From contig NZ_QWVS01000013.1 of the NCBI RefSeq assembly GCF_003570725.1, positions 288,001 to 352,000 of the forward strand: DNA of 64,000 bases, given 5' to 3'. Each line of letters starts with the position of its first letter. Within the stretch, counting starts at the first letter, position 1. The notes under the pieces were generated by a model. The model did not search any database. It saw only the letters and a program-made list of their open reading frames with translations, and was not told where the DNA came from. Position numbers and translations under genes: made by a program. Source of the DNA: Peribacillus asahii (lineage in GTDB: Bacteria > Bacillota > Bacilli > Bacillales > DSM-1321). Positions 38,975 to 48,111 of this stretch are shown piece by piece.

Positions 38975-39718
38975 TTACATGACCATGCCACCGTCAACAT
39001 GAAGTGTCTGTCCAGTCATATAACGACTGGCATCCGACGCAAGGAAAGCCGCTACAGAAGCAATGTCCTTTGGATCCCCGAAACGAGCAAGAGGAATTTG
39101 CTGAAGCATAGCTTGTTGAATCTCTTCAGTCAATTCGTCTGTCATATCTGTAGAAATAAAGCCAGGTGCAATGGCATTAACCGTAATGCCGCGCGGCGCC
39201 AATTCTTTTGCTGATGTTTTTGTTAAGCCAATGACACCAGCCTTTGCCGCTACATAGTTTGCTTGTCCAGCATTTCCGCTCACACCAACAATTGAAGCAA
39301 TGTTAATAATTCGTCCGCTGCGCTGCTTCATCATTTGTCTTGTCACAGCTTTTGTACAAAGGAACACACCTTTTAAATTCGTATTGATGACATCATCCCA
39401 CTCGGATTCTTTCATACGCATAAGCAAATTATCACGTGTAATGCCTGCATTGTTGACTAAAATATCTAAACGACCAAACTGTTCAATCGTTGCTTTAACC
39501 ATTTCAGCTACACTTTCACTATTCGCTACGTCACACTGAATCGCCATCGCTTCTCGTCCAAGCGCTTTAATTTGATCCACTACTTCATTTGCTTTTGCTT
39601 CACTGCCCGCATAATTGACTGCTACATCAGCACCAAGACGCGCTAATTCCAACGCAATTTCACGTCCAATTCCACGTGAAGCACCAGTTACAAGAACCTT
39701 TTTGCCTTCTAACATCAT
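38975..39718 (-). CDS. fabG: FabG, 3-oxoacyl-ACP reductase
   Basis: 247 residues. Short-chain dehydrogenase with NADPH-binding TGASRGIG at 11-18, NNAGITRDN, and the catalytic Ser...Tyr-x-x-x-Lys in [19 protein letters not shown]. It ends DGGMVM. Two adjacent ATG codons follow AAGGAGGAG; the first one overlaps the fabD stop by four bases. Reduces 3-oxoacyl-ACP in fatty-acid elongation. Confidence 0.96.
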   Translation of the reverse strand: MMLEGKKVLVTGASRGIGREIALELARLGADVAVNYAGSEAKANEVVDQIKALGREAMAIQCDVANSESVAEMVKATIEQFGRLDILVNNAGITRDNLLMRMKESEWDDVINTNLKGVFLCTKAVTRQMMKQRSGRIINIASIVGVSGNAGQANYVAAKAGVIGLTKTSAKELAPRGITVNAIAPGFISTDMTDELTEEIQQAMLQQIPLARFGDPKDIASVAAFLASDASRYMTGQTLHVDGGMVM

Positions 39719-40668
39719 GCACGCTCCTCCTTTAAAGCTTCAATTGTTTTTGCTAACGTTTCTAGGCTCGAGACGGAATAAATATTTACAGAACGGTCGA
39801 TTTTTTTAATAAGACCGCCTAATACTTTACCAGGTCCTACTTCAACAAATGTATCGACACCTAAATCTAGCAATTTCTTCACGCTATCTTCCCAAAGGAC
39901 AGGAGAATAAAGCTGTTCGATTAATTTTTCTTGAATGTCAGCCGGTTCCGTAATTGGCTCCGCTGTCACATTCGAAATAACAGGAATGTCCGCTTGAACA
40001 ATACTGATATCATTTAACACTTCGTTTAATTGGTCTGCTGCAGGCTTCATAAGTGCAGAGTGAAAAGGACCGCTTACATCTAATGGAAGAGCACGCTTTG
40101 CTCCTTTTTCCTTCACTTGTACAATCGCTGTCTCGACACCTTTTCGCGTACCTGAAATAACAATTTGACCTGGACAGTTAATATTCGCTAATTGAACCGT
40201 TTCTCCAGTCGTTTCTGTAATTTCTGCTGTAATGTCTGCTAATAGCTCTCGATCCATTCCTAAAATCGCGGCCATAGAGCCTTGCTTATTCGGAACAGCT
40301 TGTTCCATAAATTCACCGCGTTTACGAACCGTATAGACCGCATCTTCAAAGCTCATTGCACCAGCAGCTGCTAAGGCAGTATATTCACCTAAGCTATGTC
40401 CAGCTGTATAATCTGGTGTAATGCCTGCTTCTGTTAACGCAGTAAAAAATGCATAGCTTGTCGTTAAAAGAGCTGGCTGAGCATTATATGTAATAGTTAA
40501 TTCTTCTTGAGGACCATGAAAAATTAAATTTGATAAAGCAACGTCTAACTTTCGATCCGCTGTTTGAAACGTTTGTTGTGCTCGCTCATTTTCTTGGTAG
40601 ATATCTTGTCCCATTCCTACTGTTTGTGAACCTTGACCTGGAAAGACAAAAGCGATTTTTCCCATCAT
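39715..40668 (-). CDS. fabD: FabD, malonyl-CoA:ACP transacylase
   Basis: 317 residues. It begins [20 protein letters not shown]; the active-site Ser is in [12 protein letters not shown] and the catalytic His in [10 protein letters not shown]. It loads malonyl groups onto ACP. Nine bases separate it from plsX and its stop overlaps fabG, so plsX-fabD-fabG are coupled. Confidence 0.97.
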   Translation of the reverse strand: MMGKIAFVFPGQGSQTVGMGQDIYQENERAQQTFQTADRKLDVALSNLIFHGPQEELTITYNAQPALLTTSYAFFTALTEAGITPDYTAGHSLGEYTALAAAGAMSFEDAVYTVRKRGEFMEQAVPNKQGSMAAILGMDRELLADITAEITETTGETVQLANINCPGQIVISGTRKGVETAIVQVKEKGAKRALPLDVSGPFHSALMKPAADQLNEVLNDISIVQADIPVISNVTAEPITEPADIQEKLIEQLYSPVLWEDSVKKLLDLGVDTFVEVGPGKVLGGLIKKIDRSVNIYSVSSLETLAKTIEALKEERA

Positions 40669-40677
40669 CTACACTCC

Positions 40678-41673
40678 TTACTTACTGTTAATTTTTTCAA
40701 TTGTTTTGGCAACTGTCTCTGTCACATCGTGTGCAACCATGTCTCTTGTTTGACGAATAGCATTATAAACAGCATTAGCATCCGACGACCCGTGCGCTTT
40801 AATAACAGGTGCTTTTAACCCGAATAACCCAGCGCCGCCATACTCTGAATAATCCATTTGGTTTTTAATCCCCATTAATTGAGGCTTTAAAAGTCCCGCA
40901 GCGATTTTACTTTTCAGGTTGCTCATCATCGCGGCCTTCACCATTTTAAATACGCTCATCGCCGTGCCTTCAATCGCTTTTAGCACCATGTTGCCTGTGA
41001 ATCCGTCTGTGACAACGACATCTGCTGCACCATTGAGTAAATCACGTGATTCAACGTTACCGATAAAATGAATATCTTCAGATTGCTGCAATAAAGCAAA
41101 CGCTTCTTTCGTTAGCTCATTTCCTTTTTTTTCTTCGGTGCCGATATTCAATAAGCCCACTCGCGGTTTTGCGACATTGCGTACTTTTTGCGCATAAACA
41201 GAGCCCATAATCGCAAATTGTAATAAGTGCTCCGCCTTAGCGTCTGAATTAGCCCCAACATCTAAAAACACAAACCCTTTACCATCAATCGTTGGCATTG
41301 TTGGTGTTAAAGCTGGGCGTTCAATTCCATCAATTCGGCCTACAACAAACAGCCCAGAAGCCATTAACGCACCTGTATTCCCAGATGAAATACAAGCATC
41401 TGCTTTTCCATCTGCTACTTGCTGCGCAGCAAGCACCATAGAAGCTGTTTTTTTACGTCTCACTGCTCGGACTGGCTCATCCGTGCTTAAAATCTCTTCT
41501 TCTGTATGTATGATTGTAATACGCTGATCATTCGTTAAAAATGGTCTGATTTTTGCTTCATTTCCCACTAACAATATTTCAACGTCTGCAAAGGCTTCGA
41601 CCGCCTTCATCGCTCCTAACACTTGTTCTTTTGGAGCATGATCTCCACCCATTGCATCTAACGCGATTTTCAT
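40678..41673 (-). CDS. plsX: PlsX, acyl-ACP:phosphate acyltransferase
   Basis: 331 residues. It begins [20 protein letters not shown] and contains [15 protein letters not shown] and [19 protein letters not shown]. It converts acyl-ACP into acyl-phosphate for phosphatidic-acid synthesis at the membrane. Lies 21 bases after fapR, under control of the FapR-regulated promoter. Confidence 0.97.
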   Translation of the reverse strand: MKIALDAMGGDHAPKEQVLGAMKAVEAFADVEILLVGNEAKIRPFLTNDQRITIIHTEEEILSTDEPVRAVRRKKTASMVLAAQQVADGKADACISSGNTGALMASGLFVVGRIDGIERPALTPTMPTIDGKGFVFLDVGANSDAKAEHLLQFAIMGSVYAQKVRNVAKPRVGLLNIGTEEKKGNELTKEAFALLQQSEDIHFIGNVESRDLLNGAADVVVTDGFTGNMVLKAIEGTAMSVFKMVKAAMMSNLKSKIAAGLLKPQLMGIKNQMDYSEYGGAGLFGLKAPVIKAHGSSDANAVYNAIRQTRDMVAHDVTETVAKTIEKINSK

Positions 41674-41694
41674 ATTTATTCATCCTCCCGCTCA

Positions 41695-42255
41695 TTATGA
41701 GCGATACATTTCAAATTCACCTTTAAATACTAGTTCTGTTCCAACGAAGCTACGCACTTCCACAACGGTACGGTGGTCAGTAACGTGATCAAAAGTTTTC
41801 ACTCTTGCTTTTGCAATCACACGTTCATGCTCCTTTACAGAGCGTGTAAAGGAAATAGACGCTTTCGCTGTCAGAGCTAGTTCATCATTAATAACTGCTA
41901 CAGCAAGCGAGTTCGCTTGCGCAAACAAATGATGCCCTCTTGCAATTCCATTTCGGCTAAAAACATGTTCTTTTTTAATGTCTAATATCGAAATAGCGCT
42001 TTCATCTAAGTTAATATCGATTACTTCTCCAATGACTTCATCCAAAGGTAACGCTCGTACTTCATCCGTGAATTTTTTTTCAGCTACGTTTTTAATGCGC
42101 TCACGAAGCTCTGGAATCGATAATTCAAGACGATCGAGCCGTATCGTTTGGACGCTCACAGAGAACCGATTAGCCAGCTCTTCATCCGTGATAAAAGGAT
42201 TTCCCTCTATCGTTTCGACTAATAATTGCTGGCGTTCCTTCTTATTTCTTCTCAT
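41695..42255 (-). CDS. fapR: FapR, fatty-acid biosynthesis repressor
   Basis: 186 residues from the ATG at 42255 (GGTGA at 8 bases); an ATG at 42270 has no site. The N-terminal helix-turn-helix reads [26 protein letters not shown], a linker follows, and the C-terminal hot-dog domain contains [18 protein letters not shown] and binds malonyl-CoA. Malonyl-CoA releases FapR from DNA and turns on lipid synthesis. A matching operator lies just upstream, so it controls itself and the plsX-fabD-fabG genes. Confidence 0.96.
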   Translation of the reverse strand: MRRNKKERQQLLVETIEGNPFITDEELANRFSVSVQTIRLDRLELSIPELRERIKNVAEKKFTDEVRALPLDEVIGEVIDINLDESAISILDIKKEHVFSRNGIARGHHLFAQANSLAVAVINDELALTAKASISFTRSVKEHERVIAKARVKTFDHVTDHRTVVEVRSFVGTELVFKGEFEMYRS

Positions 42256-42277
42256 ATCGAAGGTCACCATCCAAAGT

Positions 42278-42296
42278 ATTAAGACTAGGTACTAAT
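42278..42296 (-). promoter_or_regulatory. FapR operator
   Basis: The minus strand reads ATTAGTACCTAGTCTTAAT, an imperfect palindrome that matches the FapR box as I remember it. It overlaps the expected transcription start of fapR, which fits autorepression. Confidence 0.85.
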
Positions 42297-42299
42297 AGT

Positions 42300-42328
42300 A
42301 GTATATAAGTTAAACTAGCAGAATGCAA
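42300..42328 (-). promoter_or_regulatory. Promoter of fapR
   Basis: On the minus strand TTGCAT (42328-42323), 17-base spacer, TATACT (42305-42300). The -35 falls in the loop of an inverted repeat and the start site falls in the FapR operator. Confidence 0.5.
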
Positions 42329-42350
42329 GAAAACTCGTAATCTGCTAGTT
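42313..42350. repeat. Inverted repeat between recG and fapR
   Basis: Perfect 10-bp arms AACTAGCAGA (42313-42322) and TCTGCTAGTT (42341-42350) around an 18-base loop, 12 bases after the recG stop. The T-run (ATTTTTTAG) is on the plus strand, where no gene ends. On the minus strand only a weak TTTAACTTAT follows. It may be a poor recG terminator. Confidence 0.55.
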
Positions 42351-42361
42351 ATTTTTTAGAA

Positions 42362-44437
42362 CTAATCCAATTTCTCCCCATCTAACACGCCTGTTTGTTT
42401 CAAATATATACGCAGCGGCAAATATTCCGGCGTGCTCCAAAAACTTTGTGAAGCTATTAATTTTGCCGCATCATCGCGCGCCACTTCAAGCGTACGATAA
42501 TCATGAACCATATCCGCTACTTTAAATTCCGGTAGCCCACTTTGTTTTTTACCAAAAAAGTCTCCAGGGCCGCGCAATTCTAAATCTTTTTCCGAAAGAA
42601 CGAAACCATCATTTGTTTCGGTCATAATTTTCATCCGCTCTTTACCTACTTCTGTTTTCGGATCTGCTAACAAAATACAATAAGACTGATCGCTTCCTCG
42701 TCCGACTCGACCTCGCAGCTGATGAAGCTGTGAAAGCCCGAAGCGCTCGGCATCATAAATGACCATAACCGTTGCATTCGGCACGTTTACCCCAACCTCT
42801 ACAACGGTAGTCGATACTAAAATTTGTACTTCATTCATGCTAAATCGCCTCATGACTTCTTCTTTTTCATCCGCAGGCAAGCGTCCATGCATTAAGCCAA
42901 CCTTATAGCGGCCTGAATAGTACTGCGAAAGCATTGCATGAACATCTAGCACATTTTGCAGCGAATCTAATTTTTCTGACTCCTCCACTAATGGACAAAT
43001 AACATACGCTTGGCGGCCTTTACGCAGCTCTTTTTCAACAAAAACAAGAATGCGATCCAACATTTGATGTTTCGCCCAATAGGTTTCAATCGTTTTCCGG
43101 CCGGCAGGAAGTTCATCAATGATCGACACATCCATTTCCCCAAAAACGGTAATTGCAAGCGTCCTTGGAATCGGTGTAGCTGTCATAAATAAAACATCAG
43201 GATTCGCTCCTTTTTCCCGTAAAATACGACGTTGCTCCACTCCGAAGCGATGCTGCTCATCTGTAATCACTAAACCGAGCTTCCGAAAATTCACTTCATC
43301 TTGAATGAGAGCATGTGTCCCAATTAACACATCGATTTCACCTTCTGCAAGCAACTGCAATAGCTCTCTACGCTTCTTTCCCTTAACAGAACTCGTTAAC
43401 AGAGCTGTTTTCACTCCAACAGGTTCAAGCATAGCCGAGAGAGAATGAGCGTGCTGTTCTGCCAATATTTCAGTCGGCACCATTAAAGCACCTTGAAAGC
43501 CTGCAGAGACCGTAGCAAACAAGCTAATAGCCGCAACAACCGTCTTCCCTGAACCAACATCCCCTTGAAGCAAACGATTCATCCGAAACGGCGACTTCAT
43601 ATCATCCAATATTTCGCTAACGACACGCTGCTGTGCATTTGTTAATGGGAACGGCAAAGTCTGAGTGAAGTCCTCTACACTCTCTTTATTATACATTTGT
43701 CCAATCCCTTTTGATTGCTCTCGCTGGACTTTTCTAAGAGCTTGCATTTTCAATTGAAAAAATAAAAACTCTTCATAAACAAAGCGGCGGCGTGCTTGCT
43801 TCACGGCAGCTGCAGATGGCGGAAAATGCATCGTTTGCAACGCTTCTTTCCGCGGCATTAATTTATATCTAGCTAATAATTTGGGAGGTAAATTATCTTC
43901 AATGAAGGAACCATACTGCGCAAAAGCATTCTTCATCAAACGACGCATTCCTTTTACCGTTAAACTGCCCCGAACGGAATAAACAGGCTCAAATTCTTTC
44001 TCTAATTGATATGGACCAATATGGCATTCTGAACCTGTAATCGTTTGACGATGACGGTCCCATTTACCTGTAATCGTTACTGTTACACCCATTTCTAACT
44101 TGCTTTTTAAATAAGGCTGATTAAAAAAAATGACCGTAATTAAATAGCGACCTGTTAGCACTTTAAGCGTTAGACGCGACTTCTTCTTTCCAAAATAACT
44201 AACAAGCGGTGCACTATGAATTGTCCCTTCAATTGTCACCCGCTCATCATGTTCAACAGCTTCTAAATCCTTTAGTCGATAATCTTCATAGCGATAAGGT
44301 AAATGCTCTAATAGATCGATAACGGTATCAATCTCCATCTCATGTAACAAAGCAGCCGTATCCGTACCTATCCCCTTTATCGCTGTAACAGGCTGTAATA
44401 AATTGTTCATCGCTTCACTTGCGACCTCCTGAAACAT
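42362..44437 (-). CDS. recG: RecG, ATP-dependent DNA helicase
   Basis: 691 residues from the ATG at 44437 (GAGGAG at 8 bases); the ATG at 44410 would give 682 residues, the B. subtilis length as I recall, but its AGGAGG is 14 bases away. N-terminal wedge/OB domain (GTIHSAPLVSYFGKKKSRLTL, cut here), then helicase motifs GDVGSGKTVVA, DEQHRFGVEQR, TATPIPRTL, and QLRGRVGRG, ending in a RecG wedge-binding C-terminus. It remodels stalled replication forks. Here it lies directly after fakA; the serine dehydratase genes found in between in B. subtilis are absent. Confidence 0.96.
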   Translation of the reverse strand: MFQEVASEAMNNLLQPVTAIKGIGTDTAALLHEMEIDTVIDLLEHLPYRYEDYRLKDLEAVEHDERVTIEGTIHSAPLVSYFGKKKSRLTLKVLTGRYLITVIFFNQPYLKSKLEMGVTVTITGKWDRHRQTITGSECHIGPYQLEKEFEPVYSVRGSLTVKGMRRLMKNAFAQYGSFIEDNLPPKLLARYKLMPRKEALQTMHFPPSAAAVKQARRRFVYEEFLFFQLKMQALRKVQREQSKGIGQMYNKESVEDFTQTLPFPLTNAQQRVVSEILDDMKSPFRMNRLLQGDVGSGKTVVAAISLFATVSAGFQGALMVPTEILAEQHAHSLSAMLEPVGVKTALLTSSVKGKKRRELLQLLAEGEIDVLIGTHALIQDEVNFRKLGLVITDEQHRFGVEQRRILREKGANPDVLFMTATPIPRTLAITVFGEMDVSIIDELPAGRKTIETYWAKHQMLDRILVFVEKELRKGRQAYVICPLVEESEKLDSLQNVLDVHAMLSQYYSGRYKVGLMHGRLPADEKEEVMRRFSMNEVQILVSTTVVEVGVNVPNATVMVIYDAERFGLSQLHQLRGRVGRGSDQSYCILLADPKTEVGKERMKIMTETNDGFVLSEKDLELRGPGDFFGKKQSGLPEFKVADMVHDYRTLEVARDDAAKLIASQSFWSTPEYLPLRIYLKQTGVLDGEKLD

Positions 44438-44494
44438 TCTCACTTCTCCTCTCCGCAACAACGATTGCTTGATTGTTTCTTTCATCCTCGAAAA

Positions 44495-44529
44495 ATAAAC
44501 TGCATAGCCTAATGACTTATGCAGTTTAT
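44495..44529 (-). terminator. Terminator between fakA and recG
   Basis: Perfect 12-bp stem ATAAACTGCATA / TATGCAGTTTAT with an 11-base loop, followed on the minus strand by TTTTCG. Confidence 0.75.
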
Positions 44530-44585
44530 TGCTGATTCACAGCTTATACACGACCAATCGAATCCATACATTCAATTGGATCGTT

Positions 44586-46256
44586 TTATTCAATTGAGAA
44601 AATAAACGCATATAAAGGTTGCTGTCCGTTATAGACTTCTACCTCAACGTCTTCAAATGTTTCTTCACAAAAGGCAACCAGTGCTTCTACTTCTTCATTT
44701 ATCGCGTCTTCTCCATGAAGAATCGTTAAAATTTCCGACTCTTCATCAATCATCTCTGCTAACAAATCTTTTGCAACTTGAAGCTTTTCTTTTCCCTTGA
44801 CTTTAATCTTTCCTTCGTCAAGACCCATGAAGTCGCCATTTTCAATTGTTAAGCCATCGATTTGCGTATCGCGAACAGCGTAGGTAATCTGCCCCGTCTT
44901 CACATGAGAAAGGGCTTCTTTCATAACCGCTTCATTCTCTTCTGCAGAAAGAGCTGGATTAAATGCAAGTAACGCCGCCATTCCTTGCGGGACTGTTTTA
45001 GATGGGATAACAATAACTTGTTCCTCTAAAACAGCTGCAGCTTGCTCAGCTGCCATAATAATATTTTTATTATTCGGAAGGATGATAATCGTTTCTGCAT
45101 GAACAGCTTGTACCGCCTTAACGATATCCTCTGTGCTTGGATTCATTGTTTGGCCGCCTTCAATAACCTGTTTGGCACCAATGCTTTTAAATAATTCACT
45201 AATTCCAGCACCCATCGCAACCGATACAACACCATATTGTTCTTTTTCCTTCGGCGCTGTTTGTAACGGTGTTTTCGTTTCATTGACAATCGCTGTATGC
45301 TGCTCACGCATATTATCAACTTTCACCTTTATTAAGCTGCCGTACTGTTGACCATAGTTTAAGCAAGTTCCCGGTTGTTCCGAGTGAATATGTACCTTAA
45401 CAATTTCTTCATCAGAAATAACTAGCAAAGAATCTCCGTACTCACTTAAATCTTGACGAAAGGACTCTTCGTCAAAAGGATGATTGGCTACTTTTTCTGC
45501 CTCTAATCGCAGCATAAATTCTGTACAGTAACCAAATACGATATCCTCCGTACTCATGTGTCCTTGTACATTCATATGGTGCTCCGCATTTACTAGCTCA
45601 TCCATACTTGGAATATTGGCCGAACGAGTTGGAAGAGCTTCTCCCTTTAACTCCGCAAGAAAGCCTTCATATACAAACACTAAACCTTGACCGCCGCTAT
45701 CTACTACACCTACTTCTTTTAAAACCGGTAATAAATCTGGCGTACGATTTAGCGATGCATTTGCTTCTGCCACAATTTCTTCCATCACAAGAACGATATC
45801 ACGATGCTTCTTAGCAGAAGCAACCGCTTGCTTAGCTGCATCTTTAGCCACCGTTAAAATTGTTCCCTCAACAGGTTTCATGACCGCTTTGTATGCCGTT
45901 TGAACACCCGCTTCAAATGCTTGAGCAAATTCTTCGCTCGTAATTGTTGCTTTATGTTCAATCGCTTTTGAGAAGCCGCGGAATAACTGTGATAAAATAA
46001 CACCGGAGTTCCCACGCGCTCCCATCAGCAAGCCTTTCGATAACGCAGCTCCTACTTTACCAATATGCTCCTGCACATTGTTCTGTACTTCCTTCGCTCC
46101 AGAAGTCATAGATAAATTCATATTCGTTCCTGTATCTCCATCTGGAACAGGGAAAACGTTTAATGCATCGACCATTTGAGCATAAGCTGCCAGCTGATTA
46201 GCCCCTTGAATAATCATTTCTGCAAAACGCTTTCCGTCTAAACTTGTAATTGACAC
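44586..46256 (-). CDS. fakA: FakA (YloV), fatty-acid kinase ATP-binding subunit
   Basis: 556 residues. The N-terminal DhaL-like domain has the Mg-binding motif PVPDGDTGTNMNLS at 37-50, then GNSGVILSQLFRG, and GVVDSGGQGLV. The C-terminal EDD-fold domain (from about 330) has IILPNNKNIIMAAEQA. With FakB lipid carriers it phosphorylates exogenous fatty acids for PlsY. It follows yloU by 17 bases, as in B. subtilis. Confidence 0.94.
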   Translation of the reverse strand: MSITSLDGKRFAEMIIQGANQLAAYAQMVDALNVFPVPDGDTGTNMNLSMTSGAKEVQNNVQEHIGKVGAALSKGLLMGARGNSGVILSQLFRGFSKAIEHKATITSEEFAQAFEAGVQTAYKAVMKPVEGTILTVAKDAAKQAVASAKKHRDIVLVMEEIVAEANASLNRTPDLLPVLKEVGVVDSGGQGLVFVYEGFLAELKGEALPTRSANIPSMDELVNAEHHMNVQGHMSTEDIVFGYCTEFMLRLEAEKVANHPFDEESFRQDLSEYGDSLLVISDEEIVKVHIHSEQPGTCLNYGQQYGSLIKVKVDNMREQHTAIVNETKTPLQTAPKEKEQYGVVSVAMGAGISELFKSIGAKQVIEGGQTMNPSTEDIVKAVQAVHAETIIILPNNKNIIMAAEQAAAVLEEQVIVIPSKTVPQGMAALLAFNPALSAEENEAVMKEALSHVKTGQITYAVRDTQIDGLTIENGDFMGLDEGKIKVKGKEKLQVAKDLLAEMIDEESEILTILHGEDAINEEVEALVAFCEETFEDVEVEVYNGQQPLYAFIFSIE

Positions 46257-46273
46257 AAAATTTCCTCCTATAC

Positions 46274-46636
46274 TTAAGCGTTCGTTACACGAACTCCTTG
46301 CACATAAATATTAACAGAATCAACAGCAAGCCCGACTGTTTGATCCAGAGTATATTTCACCTTCGATTGCACATTATGAGCAATTTCTGAAATTTTTGTT
46401 CCATAACTAACAATAATAAACATATCAATGTGAACTTCTTCGTTTTCTTGACGAACGATAACGCCTTTAGCGAAATTCTCTCTTCGTAAAATTTCAGCAA
46501 TACCGTCTTTAAATTGTTTTTTGGAAGCCATCCCGACAATTCCGTAGCAATCAACAGCCGCTCCGCCAGCTACAGTAGCAATTACATCCATAGAGATATC
46601 AATTTGTCCATATTTCGTTTGTAGTTCGATAGACAT
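46274..46636 (-). CDS. yloU: YloU, Asp23/Gls24-family envelope stress protein
   Basis: 120 residues from the ATG at 46636, preceded by GGGAGGG. It shows the Asp23 pattern: YGQIDISMDVIATVAGGAAVD, GIVGMAS, VDMFIIVSYGTKISEIAHNV-like text, VDSVNIYVQGVRV. Members of this family sit near the membrane and respond to cell-wall stress, and YloU is linked to fakA in operon order. It is divergent from rpmB. Confidence 0.93.
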   Translation of the reverse strand: MSIELQTKYGQIDISMDVIATVAGGAAVDCYGIVGMASKKQFKDGIAEILRRENFAKGVIVRQENEEVHIDMFIIVSYGTKISEIAHNVQSKVKYTLDQTVGLAVDSVNIYVQGVRVTNA

Positions 46637-46723
46637 TTTCTTTACCCTCCCAAAAAATCGCATTAACTATTTAACATTCTACTATAATGGCCCTTGTTTT
46701 AAAAGTCATAGCCATCCTATTTT

Positions 46724-46755
46724 ATTATAAACGATTCTTCTCAACTATATGTCAA
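46724..46755 (-). promoter_or_regulatory. Candidate promoter of yloU-fakA with unusual spacing
   Basis: On the minus strand a perfect TTGACA (46755-46750) and a perfect TATAAT (46729-46724) are separated by 20 bases, longer than the usual 16-18. It may be weak or need an activator. Confidence 0.35.
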
Positions 46756-46787
46756 GGTATTTTTCTTGAAAGTAATAAACTACAGTA

Positions 46788-46816
46788 TTGCATTCTCACG
46801 GCATGTATGATAAATT
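46788..46816 (+). promoter_or_regulatory. Candidate promoter of rpmB
   Basis: TTGCAT (46788-46793), 17-base spacer, TAAATT (46811-46816), about 70 bases before the rpmB start. Weak match. Confidence 0.3.
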
Positions 46817-46826
46817 ATTAAGGTAT

Positions 46827-46858
46827 TTCAAAAGACTTAAGATAGTTTTGAACTTAAG
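46827..46858 (+). other. Alternative-hairpin leader of rpmB
   Basis: TTCAAAA (46827-46833) pairs with TTTTGAA (46846-46852), while CTTAAG inside that loop (46836-46841) pairs with CTTAAG at 46853-46858. The two helices compete. The second ends about 10 bases before the ribosome site AGGAGGG, so it could affect L28 translation. Inference only. Confidence 0.35.
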
Positions 46859-46884
46859 CAAGAGTAGTTAGGAGGGAATTAAAC

Positions 46885-47073
46885 ATGGCACGTCAATGTG
46901 TAATCACTGGAAGAAAAACTCGTTCTGGTAACAAACGCTCTCACGCAATGAACGCAAACAAGCGTACATGGGGCGCTAACCTTCAAAAAGTACGTATTTT
47001 AGTTGACGGTAAACCTAAACGTGTATACGTTTCTGCAAGAGCTCTTAAATCAGGCAAAGTAGAACGCGTATAA
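46885..47073 (+). CDS. rpmB: 50S ribosomal protein L28
   Basis: 62 residues, the only plus-strand gene. It begins [20 protein letters not shown] and ends KVYVSA-like [17 protein letters not shown]. No zinc-binding Cys pair, so this is the Cys-minus form. AGGAGGG lies before the ATG. It is flanked by divergent yloU and convergent spoVM, as in B. subtilis. Confidence 0.97.
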   Translation: MARQCVITGRKTRSGNKRSHAMNANKRTWGANLQKVRILVDGKPKRVYVSARALKSGKVERV

Positions 47074-47080
47074 TGTTAAC

Positions 47081-47108
47081 GGCATCCTCCCCAGGGTGCC
47101 TTTTTATT
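47081..47108 (+). terminator. Terminator of rpmB
   Basis: Stem GGCATCCT / AGGGTGCC with one G-U pair and a short loop, followed by TTTTTATTTT. Confidence 0.8.
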
Positions 47109-47140
47109 TTGAAAAACTCTACCGGTTTGATTAGCTCGTT

Positions 47141-47173
47141 ATATAAAAAACAACACCCAAGTGACTGGGTGTT
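47141..47173 (-). terminator. Terminator of spoVM
   Basis: Perfect 8-bp stem AACACCCA / TGGGTGTT with a 6-base loop, 22 bases after the spoVM stop, followed on the minus strand by GTTTTTTATAT. Confidence 0.8.
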
Positions 47174-47195
47174 ATCATTTATTTATATTTGTTAT

Positions 47196-47276
47196 TTATC
47201 CTTTTTTAAGTGCTCCAAGCATCGCCTTCACTAAACCACCAAGGACCTTAGGCAATTTAATCGTATAAAATTTCAT
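47196..47276 (-). CDS. spoVM: SpoVM, spore coat anchoring peptide
   Basis: 26 residues, start ATG at 47276 after GAGGAGGGG. The amphipathic peptide begins MKFYTIKLPKVLGGLVKAML and ends GALKKG. The helix-breaking Pro9, reported as essential for binding the curved forespore membrane, is kept. About 19 of 26 positions equal the B. subtilis peptide as I recall it, with V for F11, L for I15, K for R17 and ALKKG near the end. It anchors SpoIVA on the forespore. It lies between thiN and rpmB as in B. subtilis and has its own terminator. This gene is strong evidence for an endospore former. Confidence 0.93.
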   Translation of the reverse strand: MKFYTIKLPKVLGGLVKAMLGALKKG

Positions 47277-47391
47277 TATGCCCCTCCTCTTATATCTCCA
47301 CACCTATTTCGTGGAATGTTCTATCACGAGATAAGCTTTTTAACAGATTATGCACAGAAGATGAATTCTGAATCTGTCTCCAGCATAAATT

Positions 47392-48045
47392 TTAATCATT
47401 GCTTCTTACCATCATTATTATGCCTTTTTCAAATGAAACATTCCCATATTCAGAAATTAGTTCATTGCTAATACAAAGCGTGGATCCTCTCGTTAATCGC
47501 GCTTGATGCAGCGGATATTTAAATCCTGTTAGCGTAATACCTGTTACTTCCTTCGTCACAGACAAAAGAGAAAAATATTTCTTCTTTGAATCGTATTGAA
47601 TATCGTATGTCCCAGGCTTTTTTATAGTAACACTGTTTTTCTCATCAATGATGTATATATTCACTTCATCTAAACAGTGTAAAACAGCCTCTTGCTGAAG
47701 TAGTTGAATATTTCCAAGAAAATGGTCAATTCGCCCTCCTGTCGCCCCAAAAATATAAATATTCTTTGGTTTTTGGCCAATGGCCCAGTTAAGAGCAAGC
47801 TCAAGATCTGTTTCATCTTTCTCCGAAGGAAACAGCGATACTTCTGGCAATTGAGCTTGCATCATTTGAAACTCGTCCTTCGTCACCGAATCAAAATCCC
47901 CTACTGAAAGATGAGGAGTAATTCCCTGCTCTAATAATGCCAATACTCCGCGATCAACGCCGACCCACAGATTCGCTCTTTGTTTATACATATGTAAGTT
48001 GGGCCAATATTGACTGGGCCCCCCAGCCATAATACAAATATTCAT
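47392..48045 (-). CDS. thiN: Thiamine pyrophosphokinase
   Basis: 217 residues from the ATG at 48045 after GGAGG; a longer frame to 48111 has no site. Motifs: MAGGPSQYW, VGVDRGVLALLEQGI, VGDFDSV, SEKDETDLELALNWA, FGATGGRIDHFLGN. It makes thiamine diphosphate from thiamine and ATP. It lies after rpe, with a terminator in between. Confidence 0.94.
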   Translation of the reverse strand: MNICIMAGGPSQYWPNLHMYKQRANLWVGVDRGVLALLEQGITPHLSVGDFDSVTKDEFQMMQAQLPEVSLFPSEKDETDLELALNWAIGQKPKNIYIFGATGGRIDHFLGNIQLLQQEAVLHCLDEVNIYIIDEKNSVTIKKPGTYDIQYDSKKKYFSLLSVTKEVTGITLTGFKYPLHQARLTRGSTLCISNELISEYGNVSFEKGIIMMVRSND

Positions 48046-48068
48046 ATAACGCCTCCATACCTCTATAG

Positions 48069-48099
48069 AAAAAAAGCCGCTCAAGTATTGAGTCGGCTT
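48069..48099 (-). terminator. Terminator after rpe
   Basis: Stem AAGCCGACTCAA / TTGAG-CGGCTT (one bulge) 12 bases after the rpe stop, followed on the minus strand by seven T. Confidence 0.8.
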
Positions 48100-48111
48100 C
48101 CTTCCATACAA

